From Crateriforma conspicua (GTDB lineage Bacteria; Planctomycetota; Planctomycetia; Pirellulales; Pirellulaceae), in contig NZ_CP036319.1 in assembly GCF_007752935.1 (NCBI RefSeq), forward strand, positions 2,852,001 to 2,916,000: DNA of 64,000 nt. The letters run 5' to 3'. A program made the position numbers and the translations under genes. Of this stretch, positions 50,023-61,545 are shown in pieces. The notes beneath the pieces were generated by a model. That model was not told the DNA's origin, ran no database searches, and saw nothing but the letters and a program-made list of their open reading frames with translations. Numbering within the stretch: the first letter of the stretch is position 1; each line of letters starts with the position of its first letter.

Positions 50023-52053
50023 ATGATGTCGCACCGATTGTTTTCCGGCGGCGGTTGGCTGGCTGTCGCATTGATTATCTGTTTGTCGTTTGCATCCGAC
50101 TTGGCAACGTCTGCCAACGAAGCGTCCACCGCGGATGTCGAATTGAAAACGTTGGACGATCACTTTCCATTTGATGTTCCTGACACGGTACAGCAATGGA
50201 ATCAACGGGCGTCGACGCTGCGGCATCGGATTCGTGTCGCGACCGGCTTGTGGCCGTATCCGTCCAAGACACCTTTGAAAGCAACGATCCACGGCCCCGT
50301 GCAACATGACGGGTTCATGACGGAAAAGGTGTACTTTGAAAGCTTTCCCGGCCACTTCGTCACCGGCCAGTTGTTCCGGCCGGCTGCCGGAAACGATTTG
50401 GCGGTCGTCGACGGAAAGCGACCGGGCGTCCTGAGTCCTCATGGTCACGGCGGTCGCACCATGCAGTTAAGTGACGATGACTTGCAGAAGAATTTGAAAA
50501 CTGGCGGAGAGAAGTACGAGGGATCGGGGCGCAATCCAAAGTACGCCCGTTGTGCGCACCTGGCACGGATGGGATGCGTCGTGTTCATGTTTGACATGCT
50601 GGGGTATGCCGATTCCCAGCAGATCGGATTCGAAGTCGCCCATCGTCACGCCAAAGCCCGGCCCGAGGAATCCAACCGCAGTGCGCCATGCTTGTACAGC
50701 GTCGATGCCGAATTGAATCTGCAATCGATCATGGGCTGGCAAACTTGGAATGCGATCCGTGCGTTGGACTTTTTGGAATCGTTGGATGACGTCGATCCGG
50801 ATCGATTGGCCGTGACGGGCGGCAGCGGTGGTGGAACCCAAACCATTCTATTGGGCGCCCTGGACGATCGTGTTTCGGTCAGCTTTCCCAACGGGATGGT
50901 TTCGACATCGATGCAGGGCGGATGTTATTGCGAAAACGCGAACTACCTGCGTATCGGGACGGGCAATGTCGAATTGGCGGCGTTGTTTGCACCCAAGCCT
51001 CAAGGCATGACCGCGGCGGACGACTGGACTCGCGACATGATGAGTGACGGTTTTCCGGAACTGGTCAAGCTGTACACGATGCTGGGGCAACCGAAACACG
51101 TGATGTGTCGGCCGTTGTTGCAGTTTCCGCACAATTACAACTACGTGACTCGGGAAACCATGTATCAGTGGATGGCCACGCATCTGTCGTTGCCGCCGGA
51201 ATCCCCGTTGGTGGAAACCGACATGGTTCCGCCGACCGAAGCCGAAACGTCGGTGTGGAACCAACAACATCCGGCGCCGACGGATTCGGGTGTTCCGCAC
51301 GAACGGCGGGTGCTGGCGTGGTGGAAGCAAACGGCGGACGAAGCATTGAAAGCGTCGCTGCCGCCGTACCAAGTTGATGCACCCGAGCGATCGCTCGCAA
51401 AGTTTCGGCACGATTTCGGGATTCCCTGGTCGATCATGCTGACGGTGCCGCAGGAATCGATGAAGCAAGCCGGGCGTGATGCCGAGCAGACCACGGGTGC
51501 GGATTGGGGCTCGGATGCGAATGATTCGGTCGGGACGCTGATCTATTGCGGTCAGGGGGATTTGCCCGACGAACTGAAAGCATGGTTGGACCAGGGGTAT
51601 CGGTTGGTCCGTCCGGAATTTGATTCGTCACAGGATGAACAGCCGATTGTTGCCAATGGCAAGCGGTACGCCGGGTTCACGTTTGGTTACAACCCGCCGC
51701 TGGTGGTGCGTCGGTCGGGGCACCTGGCACACTTGGCCGCCGGCATTGATGGACCGGTGGTCTTGGCGGGATCCGGTCGGCACGTCGCTTGGGTCGCGGG
51801 GGCCGCGATGCTGGCGGGCTCGGACGTGACCGAATGTTGGCTTCGTCCTGATGGTTTCCGATTCGCGGCGGTGGACGATTACACCGACGCGGCCTTTGTT
51901 CCCGGGGCGGCCAAGTACGGTGATCTGCCCGTGTTGGTTTCGCTGCGGGCGCCCCACCGTTTGACGATCGTGGACGCCGATGATGCAGTACGAAAGCAAG
52001 TCACCGCGACCTACCGCCAAGCCGATGCGATGGACCGGTTGACGGTGAAGTGA
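50023..52053 (+). CDS. exported alpha/beta hydrolase (acetyl-xylan-esterase-like)
   Basis: 676 residues from ATG 50023 (a second ATG follows at 50026). Signal peptide LAVALIICLSFASDLATSA. An alpha/beta hydrolase domain spans about 60-400: RPGVLSPHGHGG (oxyanion region), GCVVFMFDMLGYADSQQ, nucleophile elbow AVTGGSGGGTQT with Ser near 267, and a possible catalytic His in QFPHNYNYVTRE. This resembles the planctomycete acetyl-xylan-esterase or glucuronoyl-esterase-like families. The C-terminal 250 residues are a second, less conserved domain without a recognised motif. Probably a secreted carbohydrate esterase; neighbours on the minus strand handle amino sugars. Confidence 0.82.
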   Translation: MMSHRLFSGGGWLAVALIICLSFASDLATSANEASTADVELKTLDDHFPFDVPDTVQQWNQRASTLRHRIRVATGLWPYPSKTPLKATIHGPVQHDGFMTEKVYFESFPGHFVTGQLFRPAAGNDLAVVDGKRPGVLSPHGHGGRTMQLSDDDLQKNLKTGGEKYEGSGRNPKYARCAHLARMGCVVFMFDMLGYADSQQIGFEVAHRHAKARPEESNRSAPCLYSVDAELNLQSIMGWQTWNAIRALDFLESLDDVDPDRLAVTGGSGGGTQTILLGALDDRVSVSFPNGMVSTSMQGGCYCENANYLRIGTGNVELAALFAPKPQGMTAADDWTRDMMSDGFPELVKLYTMLGQPKHVMCRPLLQFPHNYNYVTRETMYQWMATHLSLPPESPLVETDMVPPTEAETSVWNQQHPAPTDSGVPHERRVLAWWKQTADEALKASLPPYQVDAPERSLAKFRHDFGIPWSIMLTVPQESMKQAGRDAEQTTGADWGSDANDSVGTLIYCGQGDLPDELKAWLDQGYRLVRPEFDSSQDEQPIVANGKRYAGFTFGYNPPLVVRRSGHLAHLAAGIDGPVVLAGSGRHVAWVAGAAMLAGSDVTECWLRPDGFRFAAVDDYTDAAFVPGAAKYGDLPVLVSLRAPHRLTIVDADDAVRKQVTATYRQADAMDRLTVK

Positions 52054-52152
52054 CCATCGAAAGCATCGCTCGGGCCAGAACGATGCGTCGACCGTAGTGA
52101 CACTTTCACTGGAACGACGCAGTAACGCCCGACGAATCCTTTTCGGCTGGTC

Positions 52153-55050
52153 TCAACGCCGATTTGTTGGTGCGTCCAGGCTGGCGACGACGTCTTCATC
52201 GTCGGACGAAGCTGACGCATCGGCGGGACCCATTGCCAGGCCGATCCAGCCGTCACGCAGGATCAACTGCGACACTTCCAAGTCTTGCACCGCCGGGTGG
52301 TTGGCCATTTGCGGCATCGTCAACGGCAACGGACGATCGTCATCCAGGACTTTGTTAAAGATCGCTCGTGCGGGCAGCCGCTGTCGCATGCTCATTCGCG
52401 GTCCTTGGATCGACAAGCCGCTGTCGCGAACCAGGTAGGCACGATTGCCATCGAATTCGGCGCGGTATTTTGCTCGCACGATGAAGGTCCGCAGTTCGAA
52501 ACCGTCCTCGCCTTTCAGTTGGACGATTCGCAGCGTCAACCACAATCGATCGTCTTCGATTTCCACCGTGATCGGTCGCGTCGGTGCGAACTGGATCGTC
52601 ACATCATCGGGCAGGTCCGCGATGATCGGCCGTGTATCGACACCGAATTGGGACATCGCCGAATCGACCATGTCACGAATGGACGCCGGTTCGTCACGAG
52701 GCACCATTTGTTCCAGCGTGTTGTTGATCGCCGATTGATGCAACTGCAGACTCATCAGGCTGTTGTGGGGCGCCCGCGGTCGTGGGGTGAACGCGGCCAT
52801 CTGCCAGTCGCCGGCCAAACGGTACCGAGCCAGCAAACGCGATGGCGTCGTTTCCATGTCGACGACCATCGGTTCCAAATCCATGCGTCCGAGCGGTCCG
52901 ACCACGACGTCGCTGAATTGGCCGGTGGCTTTGCGGACCTTTTCTTGGACTTGTTGATCGATTTCGCCCGAGATGCTTTGTCGGATCCGGCTTTCGGTGA
53001 TTCGATTGGCGATCGGCGCGGAATCGGCGTACCGGCCCGCTGCGATGCTGCGGACCAGGGATCCGATCATCGGCAATCCGTCATAGTCGCTGCGGATTCC
53101 TCGCAAACGCGTTTGATTGTTCACCGAGACCGACGACGAACCGATTTTCACCGCGTCGGTGGTCAACTGGATCGGCGTGGAGGCAAGGAAGTTGCTGTTG
53201 GCGACGGTTCGCAGTGCGACCGGACCGTTCAGGCCGACGGCGCGAGTGGATACGTCGCCTTGGGTCAACAATTCGAGCGACCAGCGATCACGCGATGGCA
53301 CCAGCCGCAGGTCCAAATCGCTGTTGATCTGGCTGGTTCCCCGCACGCGACTGCCCAACAAAGTCGTACGTACCGGTTGAACCTGGGGTTGCACCGGAGG
53401 AAGCAGACGACGCATCAATTGGTCGGTCACCGCAAACCGCATGTTGGCGTTGCGATAGTGCGTGGTGATCGACTTGGCGACCGCGACGGATGCTTCGCGT
53501 CCACTGAAACGCAGTGACTGCACGGCATCGGCAACGTCGATCGCACTCAAGTCGATCGCATTGTCTTCCTGACGCTCGAGATCACGGACCAGCTTGGCAT
53601 AGTCGATCGGAGTGGCCGACCAAGTGCGAAGTGAATCGGCAAGCTCGTTGACCGCCGGTCGGTCCAGCCATTGACGCTGGGATGGCTGTAATCCGTACCA
53701 CTGCAATCGCGACAAGAACCGCTGGGCGACTTCCGCACGCGCGGCGGGCGACCCGTTGTCCACCGCCGCACGGATATCATCCAGAAGCAGGAATTCATGC
53801 CAGCCGCCCGGGTCGTTCGATCGGGCCAGCTCGGATTCCACATGATCAGCCAGTCCGGCAATCTTATTGGCCAGTTTCCGTGCGGCACCCGAATCGGCCA
53901 ACACAGAAAACACCGGCTGCGATCCATCGATACTTTGCCGAGCCCCCGAATCAACAACCTTCCAAACCGCGCCCCAAACCGCCAAGCGTCGGTTCAGCCC
54001 GTGAGCGGTGCGCAGCCACTGGACTTGCAGTTGGCGATCGTCGACTTGTTCGGCCAGTTGCAAGCCGGCTTCGGCAAACGTCGCCAGCTGCTGCAGGGTG
54101 GATCCCGCGTCGGGATCGCCCAGCCAGTCGAACGATTCCAAGCGTCGTAAACGACTTTCGACCTGCCCGGCCCAACGGGCGGCCGGATCTTCGGCGAAGG
54201 CGCCGTCTTGGGCCAGGGGGAAATCGCCGTCGGTTGCGATCCCCGCCAAGTCGTTCAGCATTTCGTGCAGGGCCGCCGCCTCGGGCCAGCCCGCCGGATG
54301 CGTGTCGCCCTTGTGGTGGTCGGCGGCGGCAACGTCACGAGCTTCCGATTCCGGTTGCGTGTCGGGCGTCTGCTTGGCCGCCGGTGCTTGGCCCAGGGAA
54401 ATCGGTTCCGGTTTGGTCGGCGGCGCGGGGGGGCCATCGGGCTTGTCGGTATCCGTTTCCGTGCCATCGATTCCCAGCGGTTGGCTGTCCGGACGATAGC
54501 GACCCAGGACGCGAATGGATTCCGGCAACACACTTTTGTGTTCCCGCCGCGTCGATGCGGTGACCGTTCGCGGCCCCAACGGCACGGCATCCCATTGGAT
54601 CGAATCCGCCGTCCCGTAGGTTTCGCTTCGCAGCATCGATAGCCCGGCCAATTCACGATTGGTGTTCAGCCGCGGGGCACGCGCGATCACATTGGTCGGT
54701 CCACCGATGACGAATTCGTGAATGTCCGACGCATCCGGTGTGGTCGGTCGCGTGACGGACGGTTCCGATCGGTTCCATCGCCCGGACAGCGGATTCTTCA
54801 GCACCGGCCAACTTTGCCGCAATGCCACCAGGGAACCGTCGACGGTTCGTCGTGCCGGAGCGATCTGGGGTTGGACCAGCTTTGCCATGGAGTTGGCTTG
54901 GGTGACCAATTCGACCGCCGCGCTGCCGGCGCGGCTCCGCAATGCCGCCAGATCAAGCGTCGAGAACCAAGTCATCGACGAGATCGTGGAGGAGGCGACC
55001 AGCGGCCAGACCAGTAGTGCTCGTTTGATTTCCTTACGCATCGTGCGCAT
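52153..55050 (-). CDS. large exported protein of unknown function
   Basis: 965 residues from ATG 55050 (55041 also possible); the 85 residues upstream in the frame look random. The start has a basic n-region and hydrophobic core ([20 protein letters not shown]). Residues about 190-230 are Pro/Thr/Asp/Glu-rich linker, dividing an N-terminal part from a Gln/Ala/Leu-rich helical middle (about 260-530) and a beta-rich C-terminal part with strands such as [16 protein letters not shown] and [21 protein letters not shown]. No domain recognised. Converges with the alpha/beta hydrolase, 99 bp apart, and is divergent from fcl. Likely a planctomycete-specific periplasmic protein. Confidence 0.75.
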   Translation of the reverse strand: MRTMRKEIKRALLVWPLVASSTISSMTWFSTLDLAALRSRAGSAAVELVTQANSMAKLVQPQIAPARRTVDGSLVALRQSWPVLKNPLSGRWNRSEPSVTRPTTPDASDIHEFVIGGPTNVIARAPRLNTNRELAGLSMLRSETYGTADSIQWDAVPLGPRTVTASTRREHKSVLPESIRVLGRYRPDSQPLGIDGTETDTDKPDGPPAPPTKPEPISLGQAPAAKQTPDTQPESEARDVAAADHHKGDTHPAGWPEAAALHEMLNDLAGIATDGDFPLAQDGAFAEDPAARWAGQVESRLRRLESFDWLGDPDAGSTLQQLATFAEAGLQLAEQVDDRQLQVQWLRTAHGLNRRLAVWGAVWKVVDSGARQSIDGSQPVFSVLADSGAARKLANKIAGLADHVESELARSNDPGGWHEFLLLDDIRAAVDNGSPAARAEVAQRFLSRLQWYGLQPSQRQWLDRPAVNELADSLRTWSATPIDYAKLVRDLERQEDNAIDLSAIDVADAVQSLRFSGREASVAVAKSITTHYRNANMRFAVTDQLMRRLLPPVQPQVQPVRTTLLGSRVRGTSQINSDLDLRLVPSRDRWSLELLTQGDVSTRAVGLNGPVALRTVANSNFLASTPIQLTTDAVKIGSSSVSVNNQTRLRGIRSDYDGLPMIGSLVRSIAAGRYADSAPIANRITESRIRQSISGEIDQQVQEKVRKATGQFSDVVVGPLGRMDLEPMVVDMETTPSRLLARYRLAGDWQMAAFTPRPRAPHNSLMSLQLHQSAINNTLEQMVPRDEPASIRDMVDSAMSQFGVDTRPIIADLPDDVTIQFAPTRPITVEIEDDRLWLTLRIVQLKGEDGFELRTFIVRAKYRAEFDGNRAYLVRDSGLSIQGPRMSMRQRLPARAIFNKVLDDDRPLPLTMPQMANHPAVQDLEVSQLILRDGWIGLAMGPADASASSDDEDVVASLDAPTNRR

Positions 55051-55289
55051 CTGCCCATGTGATGAGAGGGATTCTGCGATCAGCCCTGACCGCTGCAAAG
55101 GTTCATCGACCGTCAGGGTTCCCCTGTCCACGCCTGCTTCGCCGCGGTGCCCAACCGCCAAGTCCGGCGTCATCCCAACGGCTGATACGACCCCACCAGC
55201 CTGTGTTTTTGGATTCCGATTGCGGGTCCCCGAAACTTTCACACGGTCTTGGCGTGACGAAACGCTGCCGTTTGAGTAGCTTTTGCGGT

Positions 55290-56255
55290 ATGAGCGAATC
55301 CACACTGCCCCCCGAATTGAAGCGTATCTACGTGGCCGGCCATCGCGGCATGGTCGGCGGCGCCGTTTGTCGGCGTCTGGAACGTGAAGATGTGCAGGTT
55401 GTGACGGCCAGTCGGAATGATCTGGATTTGACAGACGCGGCCGCAGTGGAAGACTTTTTTTCCCGCCAATCGATCGATGCGGTGGTTTTCGCCGCCGCTA
55501 AGGTGGGCGGGATCGTTGCGAACAACACGTATCCGGTGGAGTTTCTGTCGGACAACGTGCTGATGGCGACGCATTCGATCAAGGCGGCCTATCACAGCAA
55601 AGTGAAACGCTTTCTGTTTCTGGGCAGCACCTGTATTTATCCCCGCGATTGTCCCCAGCCGATCGTCGAAGATTCGCTTTTGACCGGGCCATTGGAACCG
55701 ACCAATGAAGCCTATGCGTTGGCCAAGATCGCGGGGCTGAAATTGTGCCAGTACTATCGTCGCCAATACGGCGTGATGTTCCACAGTGCGATGCCGACCA
55801 ATCTGTATGGCCCTGGCGACAATTATCATCCCGAACACAGCCACGTGTTGCCCGCGTTGATCCGCCGATTCCACGAAGCCAAATTGGACGGCACCGAAAC
55901 GGTCACGATCTGGGGTACGGGATCACCACGTCGCGAATTTTTGTATGTCGATGACTTGGCCGATGCTTTGGTGCATTTGCTGGGCGTCAACGACCCGCCG
56001 GATTGGGTCAATGTCGGCACCGGTGTTGATCAAACGATTTTAGATTTGGCCAAGTTGGTGGCCGAAACCGTCGGCTTTGAAGGTAAGATCGAAACGGACC
56101 CGTCACGTCCCGACGGCACGCCGGTCAAGTGCACCAACGTGGATCGCTTGCAAGCGTCCGGTTGGCGGCATCGTGTCGACTTGGCCGAAGGGCTGCGTCG
56201 CACCTACGAAGCATTCCTGGCGGAACAATCGGCCGGCCAATTGCGGGCGGTTTGA
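55290..56255 (+). CDS. fcl: GDP-L-fucose synthase
   Basis: 321 residues from ATG 55290. Short-chain dehydrogenase of the extended type: [15 protein letters not shown] (NADP-binding), [18 protein letters not shown], SerXXX in [14 protein letters not shown], catalytic Tyr-Lys in [10 protein letters not shown] (around residue 142-146), and [20 protein letters not shown]. It epimerises and reduces GDP-4-keto-6-deoxymannose to GDP-L-fucose. The gmd gene that makes this substrate follows 62 bp downstream, in the reverse of biosynthetic order. GDP-fucose presumably feeds an exopolysaccharide or LPS. Confidence 0.95.
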   Translation: MSESTLPPELKRIYVAGHRGMVGGAVCRRLEREDVQVVTASRNDLDLTDAAAVEDFFSRQSIDAVVFAAAKVGGIVANNTYPVEFLSDNVLMATHSIKAAYHSKVKRFLFLGSTCIYPRDCPQPIVEDSLLTGPLEPTNEAYALAKIAGLKLCQYYRRQYGVMFHSAMPTNLYGPGDNYHPEHSHVLPALIRRFHEAKLDGTETVTIWGTGSPRREFLYVDDLADALVHLLGVNDPPDWVNVGTGVDQTILDLAKLVAETVGFEGKIETDPSRPDGTPVKCTNVDRLQASGWRHRVDLAEGLRRTYEAFLAEQSAGQLRAV

Positions 56256-56317
56256 TCGATCCCCGATCCGTTCCAACCCATCCTTCTTTTCTTTTTCAGG
56301 TTAGAGCCTTTACCGTC

Positions 56318-57334
56318 ATGACCAAGTCAGCATTGATCACCGGGATCACCGGCCAAGACGGCAGTTACCTTGCGGAACTGTTGTTGGAAAAAGGGTACAC
56401 GGTGCACGGGTTGGTGCGTCGAAGCAGCACGTTTTCGACCGAACGGATCGATCACATCTATCAAGACGTGCACGACAACCCGAACCTATTGCTGCACTAC
56501 GGTGACCTGACCGACGGGCAAGCGTTGACCAACTTGGTGTTGGATATCCAGCCCGATGAGATCTACAACTTGGGTGCCCAAAGTCACGTCCGCGTTTCGT
56601 TCGACCAGCCGGTTTATACGCTGCAGGCCGTCGGCGTCGGCGCGTTGAATGTCTTGGAAGCCGCCCGGTTGCTGGACAAGCAAAAATCGGTGCGTGTCTA
56701 TCAAGCCAGCAGTAGCGAAATGTACGGCGACGTGATGGAAACGCCGCAGAAAGAAACGACGCCGTTCAACCCGCAATCGCCCTACGCTTGTGCAAAGGTT
56801 TACGCGTTCCATCAAACCGTCAACTATCGTCGCAGTTACGACTTGTACGCCAGCAACGGCATCCTGTTCAACCACGAATCGGAACGTCGGGGCGAAACGT
56901 TTGTGACGCGAAAGATCACGCGTGCCGCCGGCCGGATCAAAGTCGGTCTGCAAGACAAACTGTACTTGGGCAACATGGACGCCAAGCGAGACTGGGGTTA
57001 CGCCAAAGACTATGTCGAAGGCATGTGGCGCATCCTGCAGCACAGCGAACCGGATGACTTTGTCCTGGCCACCGGCCGCACCGAAACGGTTCGCGATTTC
57101 TGTCGTCTGGTCTTCGAACAACTGGACATGAATTACGAAGACCACGTGGAGATCGATCCGCGTTACTTCCGGCCCGCCGAAGTCGAATTGTTGCTGGGTG
57201 ATTGCACCAAGGCGAAAGAAAAGTTGGGCTGGACGGCCACGACGGATCTGGAGGAATTGGCTCGCATCATGACCCAGCACGATTACGAGCTGGCCCAACG
57301 CGAAGCCCATTCGAAGACCTTCGTGCCGAACTAG
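56318..57334 (+). CDS. gmd: GDP-mannose 4,6-dehydratase
   Basis: 338 residues, normal length. NAD(P)-binding [18 protein letters not shown] at the start, [13 protein letters not shown], the catalytic region [12 protein letters not shown] with Ser-Glu and [11 protein letters not shown] with Tyr-x3-Lys, [12 protein letters not shown] and [20 protein letters not shown], all diagnostic. It converts GDP-D-mannose to GDP-4-keto-6-deoxy-D-mannose. With fcl upstream it completes the GDP-L-fucose route. A hairpin at 57342-57357 (TCCCG-TTTG-CGGGA) follows the stop closely and may help termination. Confidence 0.96.
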   Translation: MTKSALITGITGQDGSYLAELLLEKGYTVHGLVRRSSTFSTERIDHIYQDVHDNPNLLLHYGDLTDGQALTNLVLDIQPDEIYNLGAQSHVRVSFDQPVYTLQAVGVGALNVLEAARLLDKQKSVRVYQASSSEMYGDVMETPQKETTPFNPQSPYACAKVYAFHQTVNYRRSYDLYASNGILFNHESERRGETFVTRKITRAAGRIKVGLQDKLYLGNMDAKRDWGYAKDYVEGMWRILQHSEPDDFVLATGRTETVRDFCRLVFEQLDMNYEDHVEIDPRYFRPAEVELLLGDCTKAKEKLGWTATTDLEELARIMTQHDYELAQREAHSKTFVPN

Positions 57335-57385
57335 GTTCGGCGTCCCGTTTGCGGGATGTCTGAAAGCTGGTTGAGGATTCTGAAA

Positions 57386-57405
57386 TTGCCGCGAGATGGC
57401 GGCAA
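57386..57405. repeat. 7-bp perfect inverted repeat upstream of groES-like gene
   Basis: TTGCCGC (57386-57392), loop GAGATG, GCGGCAA (57399-57405), 69 nt before ATG 57474. It does not match the CIRCE heat-shock operator. Terminator of gmd or an operator for the chaperonin gene. Confidence 0.5.
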
Positions 57406-57473
57406 GGTTTGCGGTATCGCAACCGGTCGTGTCCGGCCTGGGCACCGCTTAGGGCGGACGCTACGATTGCGCC

Positions 57474-57803
57474 ATGGCAAAGAAGAAGAATTCCAACACC
57501 GGATTTGAGTACGTCGAACCCATCGGGGATCGTGTGTTGGTTCGCAAAGACGAACCGAAACGCGAAACCCGTGGCGGCATCGCGCTTCCCGATGCGGCGG
57601 AGATCCCGACGATCACCGGTCGCATCGTGACGATCAGCGCGGTGGTCGAAAACGACGACGAATTGCCGCTTCGCCAGTACGACAAGATCTTGTTCCACCC
57701 TAAAAACGCGATCCCGGTGGATTTGGAGCACGACAACCAGTTGTTCGTGATCCCGGTGGAAGATGTGGTGGCGGTGTTCCGCCGCGACCCGCCTGCCGAA
57801 TAG
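57474..57803 (+). CDS. groES: GroES-like co-chaperonin
   Basis: 109 residues. GroES fold with EPIGDRVLVRKDEPKRETRGG (strand 1 and the mobile-loop start), TITGRIVTIS, YDKILFHPKNAIPVDLEHD and the closing strand FVIPVEDVVAVF. It is longer than the 95-residue norm because of an N-terminal Lys-rich extension and a short tail. Sequence is divergent: the dome loop and mobile-loop hydrophobic tripeptide (GIA) are recognisable but the usual GGIVLP reads GGIALP. No groEL follows, so this may be a paralog serving a groEL elsewhere. Confidence 0.88.
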   Translation: MAKKKNSNTGFEYVEPIGDRVLVRKDEPKRETRGGIALPDAAEIPTITGRIVTISAVVENDDELPLRQYDKILFHPKNAIPVDLEHDNQLFVIPVEDVVAVFRRDPPAE

Positions 57804-58122
57804 TCCACCAGCACGTGGATCCGAGTCATCGCTGGTGTCTGCTGGCGGCAATTCGGACCGGCCCCGAGTGAACCGCCAGATCGCGGGTCGTCTCCTTTCT
57901 TTTAAAGTCCGCCGGCCGACCGAGCCTTCTTTACCGGCGCCGCGTTTCCGCCGGGGTTGACCCACCGTCATCAACTCGCAGTCCGCCGCCCATGGCGATA
58001 CTTCTGGGTCGCCGACGACACGATTCCGCCCGGTGCCGATGAAGTCCGGGGCTGACGAAACAGCCGCCAGGCATCTAAAACATGGGGCTTTACCGCTTCG
58101 CAGCCTGGATGCCTGAACCCCG
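57804..58122. other. 319-bp leader of ileS with hairpin
   Basis: No gene. CAGGCATC (58068-58075) and GATGCCTG (58108-58115) form an 8-bp perfect inverted repeat ending 8 nt before ATG 58123, so a hairpin could occlude the ribosome site. No T-box specifier or T-box consensus was found. Confidence 0.45.
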
Positions 58123-61100
58123 ATGTCCGATTCCGCCAGTCCGTTTCGCGCCCCCAACGGCAGCCCGAACTTTCCGTCGCTTGAGCAAGAAGTGCTGGAA
58201 TTCTGGGACCAGAACGACATCTATGCCCAGTCGCTTTCGCGTCGCAAAGACGCCGATTCGTTCGTTTTCTTCGAAGGCCCGCCGACCGCCAACGGGCTGC
58301 CCCACCCGGGACACTGTTTGACGCGTTCGATCAAGGACGTGTTTCCCCGATATCAGACGATGAAGGGCCTGCGTTGCCAACGCAAAGCCGGTTGGGACAC
58401 CCACGGTTTGCCGGTCGAAGTCGAAGTCGGCAAGGACCTGGGTATCCACAGCAAGGAAGAAATCGAAGCCTACGGCGTCGAACCGTTCATCCAAAAATGT
58501 GAACAAAGCGTCTTTCGCTACATCCAACAGTGGCAACAGTTGACTCGGCGTCTGGGTTTCTGGGTCGATCTGGATGATGCCTATGTGACGTATCACCAAA
58601 GCTATGTCGAAAGCGTTTGGTGGAGTCTGAAAAACCTGTTCGATCGCGGACTGCTGTATCAAGGTCACAAGATCGTGTGGTGGTGGGCCCAAGGCGGAAC
58701 GGCGCTTTCGGCCGGCGAGGTCGGGCAAGGGTACCGAGAGGTGGCCGACCCCAGCGTTTACGTTCTGTTCCCGCTGGTCGACCATCCGGGACGCAACTTG
58801 GTCGTCTGGACCACGACGCCCTGGACGCTGCCCAGCAACATGTACGCCGCGGTGCATCCGGATTTGACGTACAGCATTTGTCGCGACGACGAAACCGACA
58901 GCGAATTGGTCATCGCCAGCGACTTGGTCGAAACGATCGCCGGCAAACTGAAACGCGAACTGCCGGTCATCGGTACCGTCGGCGGCGATGAACTGATCGG
59001 TTTGCGTTACGAACCGCCGTTCGATTTTTACAAGAACAAACTGGGCGACCCTCAAGGCAAGCTGATCGACGGCGGCAGCGAATCGTTGTACTGGCGTGTG
59101 GTCGAAGCCGATTTTGTTACCACCGACAGCGGTACCGGTTTGGTCCACCAGGCGCCCGCCTTTGGTGAAGTCGACCACGAGGTTCTGGTCCAACAACGGT
59201 TGCGTTTCACCGACGACAGCCGTCCGGAATTGTTGTGCGCCGTCGGACCGGACGGCAAATTCACCTCCGAAGTCGCCGGCGATGCCGCGCTGGATTCGGT
59301 GGTGGGTGTTTGGGTCAAAGACGCCGACAAACCGCTTTCACGCATGCTGAAGGAACGTGGCCGGCTGTTGCTGTTGGATCAATACCTGCACGAGTATCCG
59401 TTCTGTTGGCGTGCCAGCAGCGACCCGTTGATCCAGTATCCGCGTCAAAGTTGGTTCATCCGCACGACCAAGTTCAAAGACTTGATGCTGAAGAACAACG
59501 CCGCGATCGGTTGGCAACCCGAACACATCCGCGACGGCCGATTCGGCAACTTCTTGGCGTCCAACGTCGACTGGGCACTGTCGCGCGAGCGGTACTGGGG
59601 TACGCCCCTGCCGATCTGGGTTTGCGAATCGACCGGGCGTGGTGAAGCGATCGGCAGCTATGACGAACTGTTGGCCAAACCGGGCGTCGACGGAACACAG
59701 TCGTGGGAAAAAGCCAAAGCGGCTGACCCGGATTTGTCGGAACACTTGAAAGTGCACAAGCCGTACATCGACGACGTTACCTACGATTCGCCGTTCGCCG
59801 ACGGTGCACGGATGCGGCGTGTGCCGGAGGTCATCGATTGCTGGTACGACAGCGGCGCGATGCCGTTCGCCCAGTACGGATGGCCACATCAAAACGACGA
59901 TCTGTTTGCCGATCAATTCCCGGCCGATTTCATCAGCGAAGCTTTGGACCAGACGCGAGGTTGGTTTTACAGTCAACTGGCGATCAGCACGATGCTGTTC
60001 GGCGAAGGCGGTTCGTTGGTCGCCGAAGGACATCAACCGACCGGGCAATCGTTGCAGCCCGATCTGCCGTATCCGCATCCGTATCGCAACTGCATTGTGC
60101 TGGGGCTGATGCTGGGCGAAGACGGCAAGAAGATGTCGAAGTCGGAAAAGAATTATCGCGAACCCGATGAGATCTTTGACCGCTACGGTGCCGATGCCCT
60201 GCGATGGTTCTTCTTCAGCGGCCAGACGCCTTGGACGGCGATCCAGTATCGCGAGCAAGCCATCAAGGATTCGATCCCCGAATTCTTGTTACGGCTTTGG
60301 AACGTGTACAGCTTTTTCATGATCTATGCCGAAATCGACGGCTTCGATCCAACGGTGGCGACCGCGGCCGATGCGAATCTGAGCCCCCAAAGCTTGGCGT
60401 CGGCACCGACGTATCGTCCGGCCGATCAACGCAGCGAAATTGATCGCTGGATCCTGTCGGAACTGAACCAGACGATCCAGACCGTGACCGAGCGGATGGA
60501 TGCGCTGGACAATTACAACGCTTGCGAAGCCATCACGCACTTGGTGGACGGGCTTAGCAACTGGTACGTCCGTCGCAGCCGCGATCGTTTCTGGGCGTCG
60601 GACAAAGATTCGGCCGACAAGCATGACGCGTATTGGACATTGTACGAATCGCTGTTGCAGGTCAGCCGGCTGATCGCGCCGTTCGTGCCGTTCATCGCCG
60701 AAACGTTGTGGCGCCGCTTGGCCGAACCGTTCGGCGACACCGCAGCGGCCAGCGTGCACTTGTGCGACTATCCCCAAGCGGACTCGTCACGAATCGATGC
60801 CAACCTGACCGATTCGATGTCGCTGCTGCGTGAAATTGCGTCGATGGGACGCAGTGCCCGCGCCGATGCGAAGTTGAAGGTACGTTTGCCGCTGTCGAAA
60901 GTCGAAGTCGTCTTGGCCAGTGACGACCGGGTGCAGTGGCTGCAGAGTCATGACGCATTGGTGAAGGAAGAATTGAACGTCAAGCAAGTCGAATACACGA
61001 CCGAGGGCGATCAGTATGTCCAATACACGGTTGTGCCGAACTTCAAACGCTTGGGGCCCAAGGTCGGCAAACAAGTCCCCGCAGTGAAGAAGGCGTTGGC

Positions 61101-61545
61101 CCAAGCCGACGGGAATGAATTGCTGGCCCTTCTGCAGCGTGACGGAAAGGTCACGCTGTCGCTGGGCGATGGATCGGTGGAGTTGGACAACGATGACATC
61201 GAAGTCCGATTGCAGGCACGCGACGGCTGGGCGGCCGCCCAGGGACGCGAGTGCGTCGTGGTGCTGAACACCGAGGTCACCGATGAATTGCGTCGCGAAG
61301 GTGCCGCAAAGGACTTGATCCGCGTGGTGCAGAACGAACGTAAACGCATCGATTGCAACTATACCGACCGCATCGAAATCGGCATCGTCAGCGATGACGA
61401 TGATGTCAACGCGGCGATCGATGCACACGCCGAATTGATCAAGGGCGAAACCTTGGCCGACGCATTGACCACGTCCGCGTTGGATGGCGTCGATGCCGCG
61501 AAGTCGGACTTGGGATCGGTGTACGTGCGAAAGGTTGACGGCTGA
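58123..61545 (+). CDS. ileS: isoleucyl-tRNA synthetase
   Basis: 1140 residues, class I synthetase. HIGH motif as HPGH (61-64) within [13 protein letters not shown], the IleRS CP1 editing region with [12 protein letters not shown], the [13 protein letters not shown] segment, and KMSKS near 670 ([11 protein letters not shown]). The anticodon-binding domain follows ([27 protein letters not shown]). The length and extended C-terminus, without the CxxC zinc finger of the E. coli type, match the IleRS2 (eukaryote-like) class often associated with mupirocin tolerance. It charges tRNA-Ile in the cytoplasm. Its stop overlaps the purN start by one base. Confidence 0.95.
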   Translation: MSDSASPFRAPNGSPNFPSLEQEVLEFWDQNDIYAQSLSRRKDADSFVFFEGPPTANGLPHPGHCLTRSIKDVFPRYQTMKGLRCQRKAGWDTHGLPVEVEVGKDLGIHSKEEIEAYGVEPFIQKCEQSVFRYIQQWQQLTRRLGFWVDLDDAYVTYHQSYVESVWWSLKNLFDRGLLYQGHKIVWWWAQGGTALSAGEVGQGYREVADPSVYVLFPLVDHPGRNLVVWTTTPWTLPSNMYAAVHPDLTYSICRDDETDSELVIASDLVETIAGKLKRELPVIGTVGGDELIGLRYEPPFDFYKNKLGDPQGKLIDGGSESLYWRVVEADFVTTDSGTGLVHQAPAFGEVDHEVLVQQRLRFTDDSRPELLCAVGPDGKFTSEVAGDAALDSVVGVWVKDADKPLSRMLKERGRLLLLDQYLHEYPFCWRASSDPLIQYPRQSWFIRTTKFKDLMLKNNAAIGWQPEHIRDGRFGNFLASNVDWALSRERYWGTPLPIWVCESTGRGEAIGSYDELLAKPGVDGTQSWEKAKAADPDLSEHLKVHKPYIDDVTYDSPFADGARMRRVPEVIDCWYDSGAMPFAQYGWPHQNDDLFADQFPADFISEALDQTRGWFYSQLAISTMLFGEGGSLVAEGHQPTGQSLQPDLPYPHPYRNCIVLGLMLGEDGKKMSKSEKNYREPDEIFDRYGADALRWFFFSGQTPWTAIQYREQAIKDSIPEFLLRLWNVYSFFMIYAEIDGFDPTVATAADANLSPQSLASAPTYRPADQRSEIDRWILSELNQTIQTVTERMDALDNYNACEAITHLVDGLSNWYVRRSRDRFWASDKDSADKHDAYWTLYESLLQVSRLIAPFVPFIAETLWRRLAEPFGDTAAASVHLCDYPQADSSRIDANLTDSMSLLREIASMGRSARADAKLKVRLPLSKVEVVLASDDRVQWLQSHDALVKEELNVKQVEYTTEGDQYVQYTVVPNFKRLGPKVGKQVPAVKKALAQADGNELLALLQRDGKVTLSLGDGSVELDNDDIEVRLQARDGWAAAQGRECVVVLNTEVTDELRREGAAKDLIRVVQNERKRIDCNYTDRIEIGIVSDDDDVNAAIDAHAELIKGETLADALTTSALDGVDAAKSDLGSVYVRKVDG

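Noticed and set aside
57386-57405. CIRCE heat-shock operator upstream of groES
   Set aside because: The inverted repeat sequence and 6-nt spacing do not match TTAGCACTC-N9-GAGTGCTAA.
57804-58122. T-box riboswitch ahead of ileS
   Set aside because: No T-box consensus, specifier loop or terminator was found in the leader.
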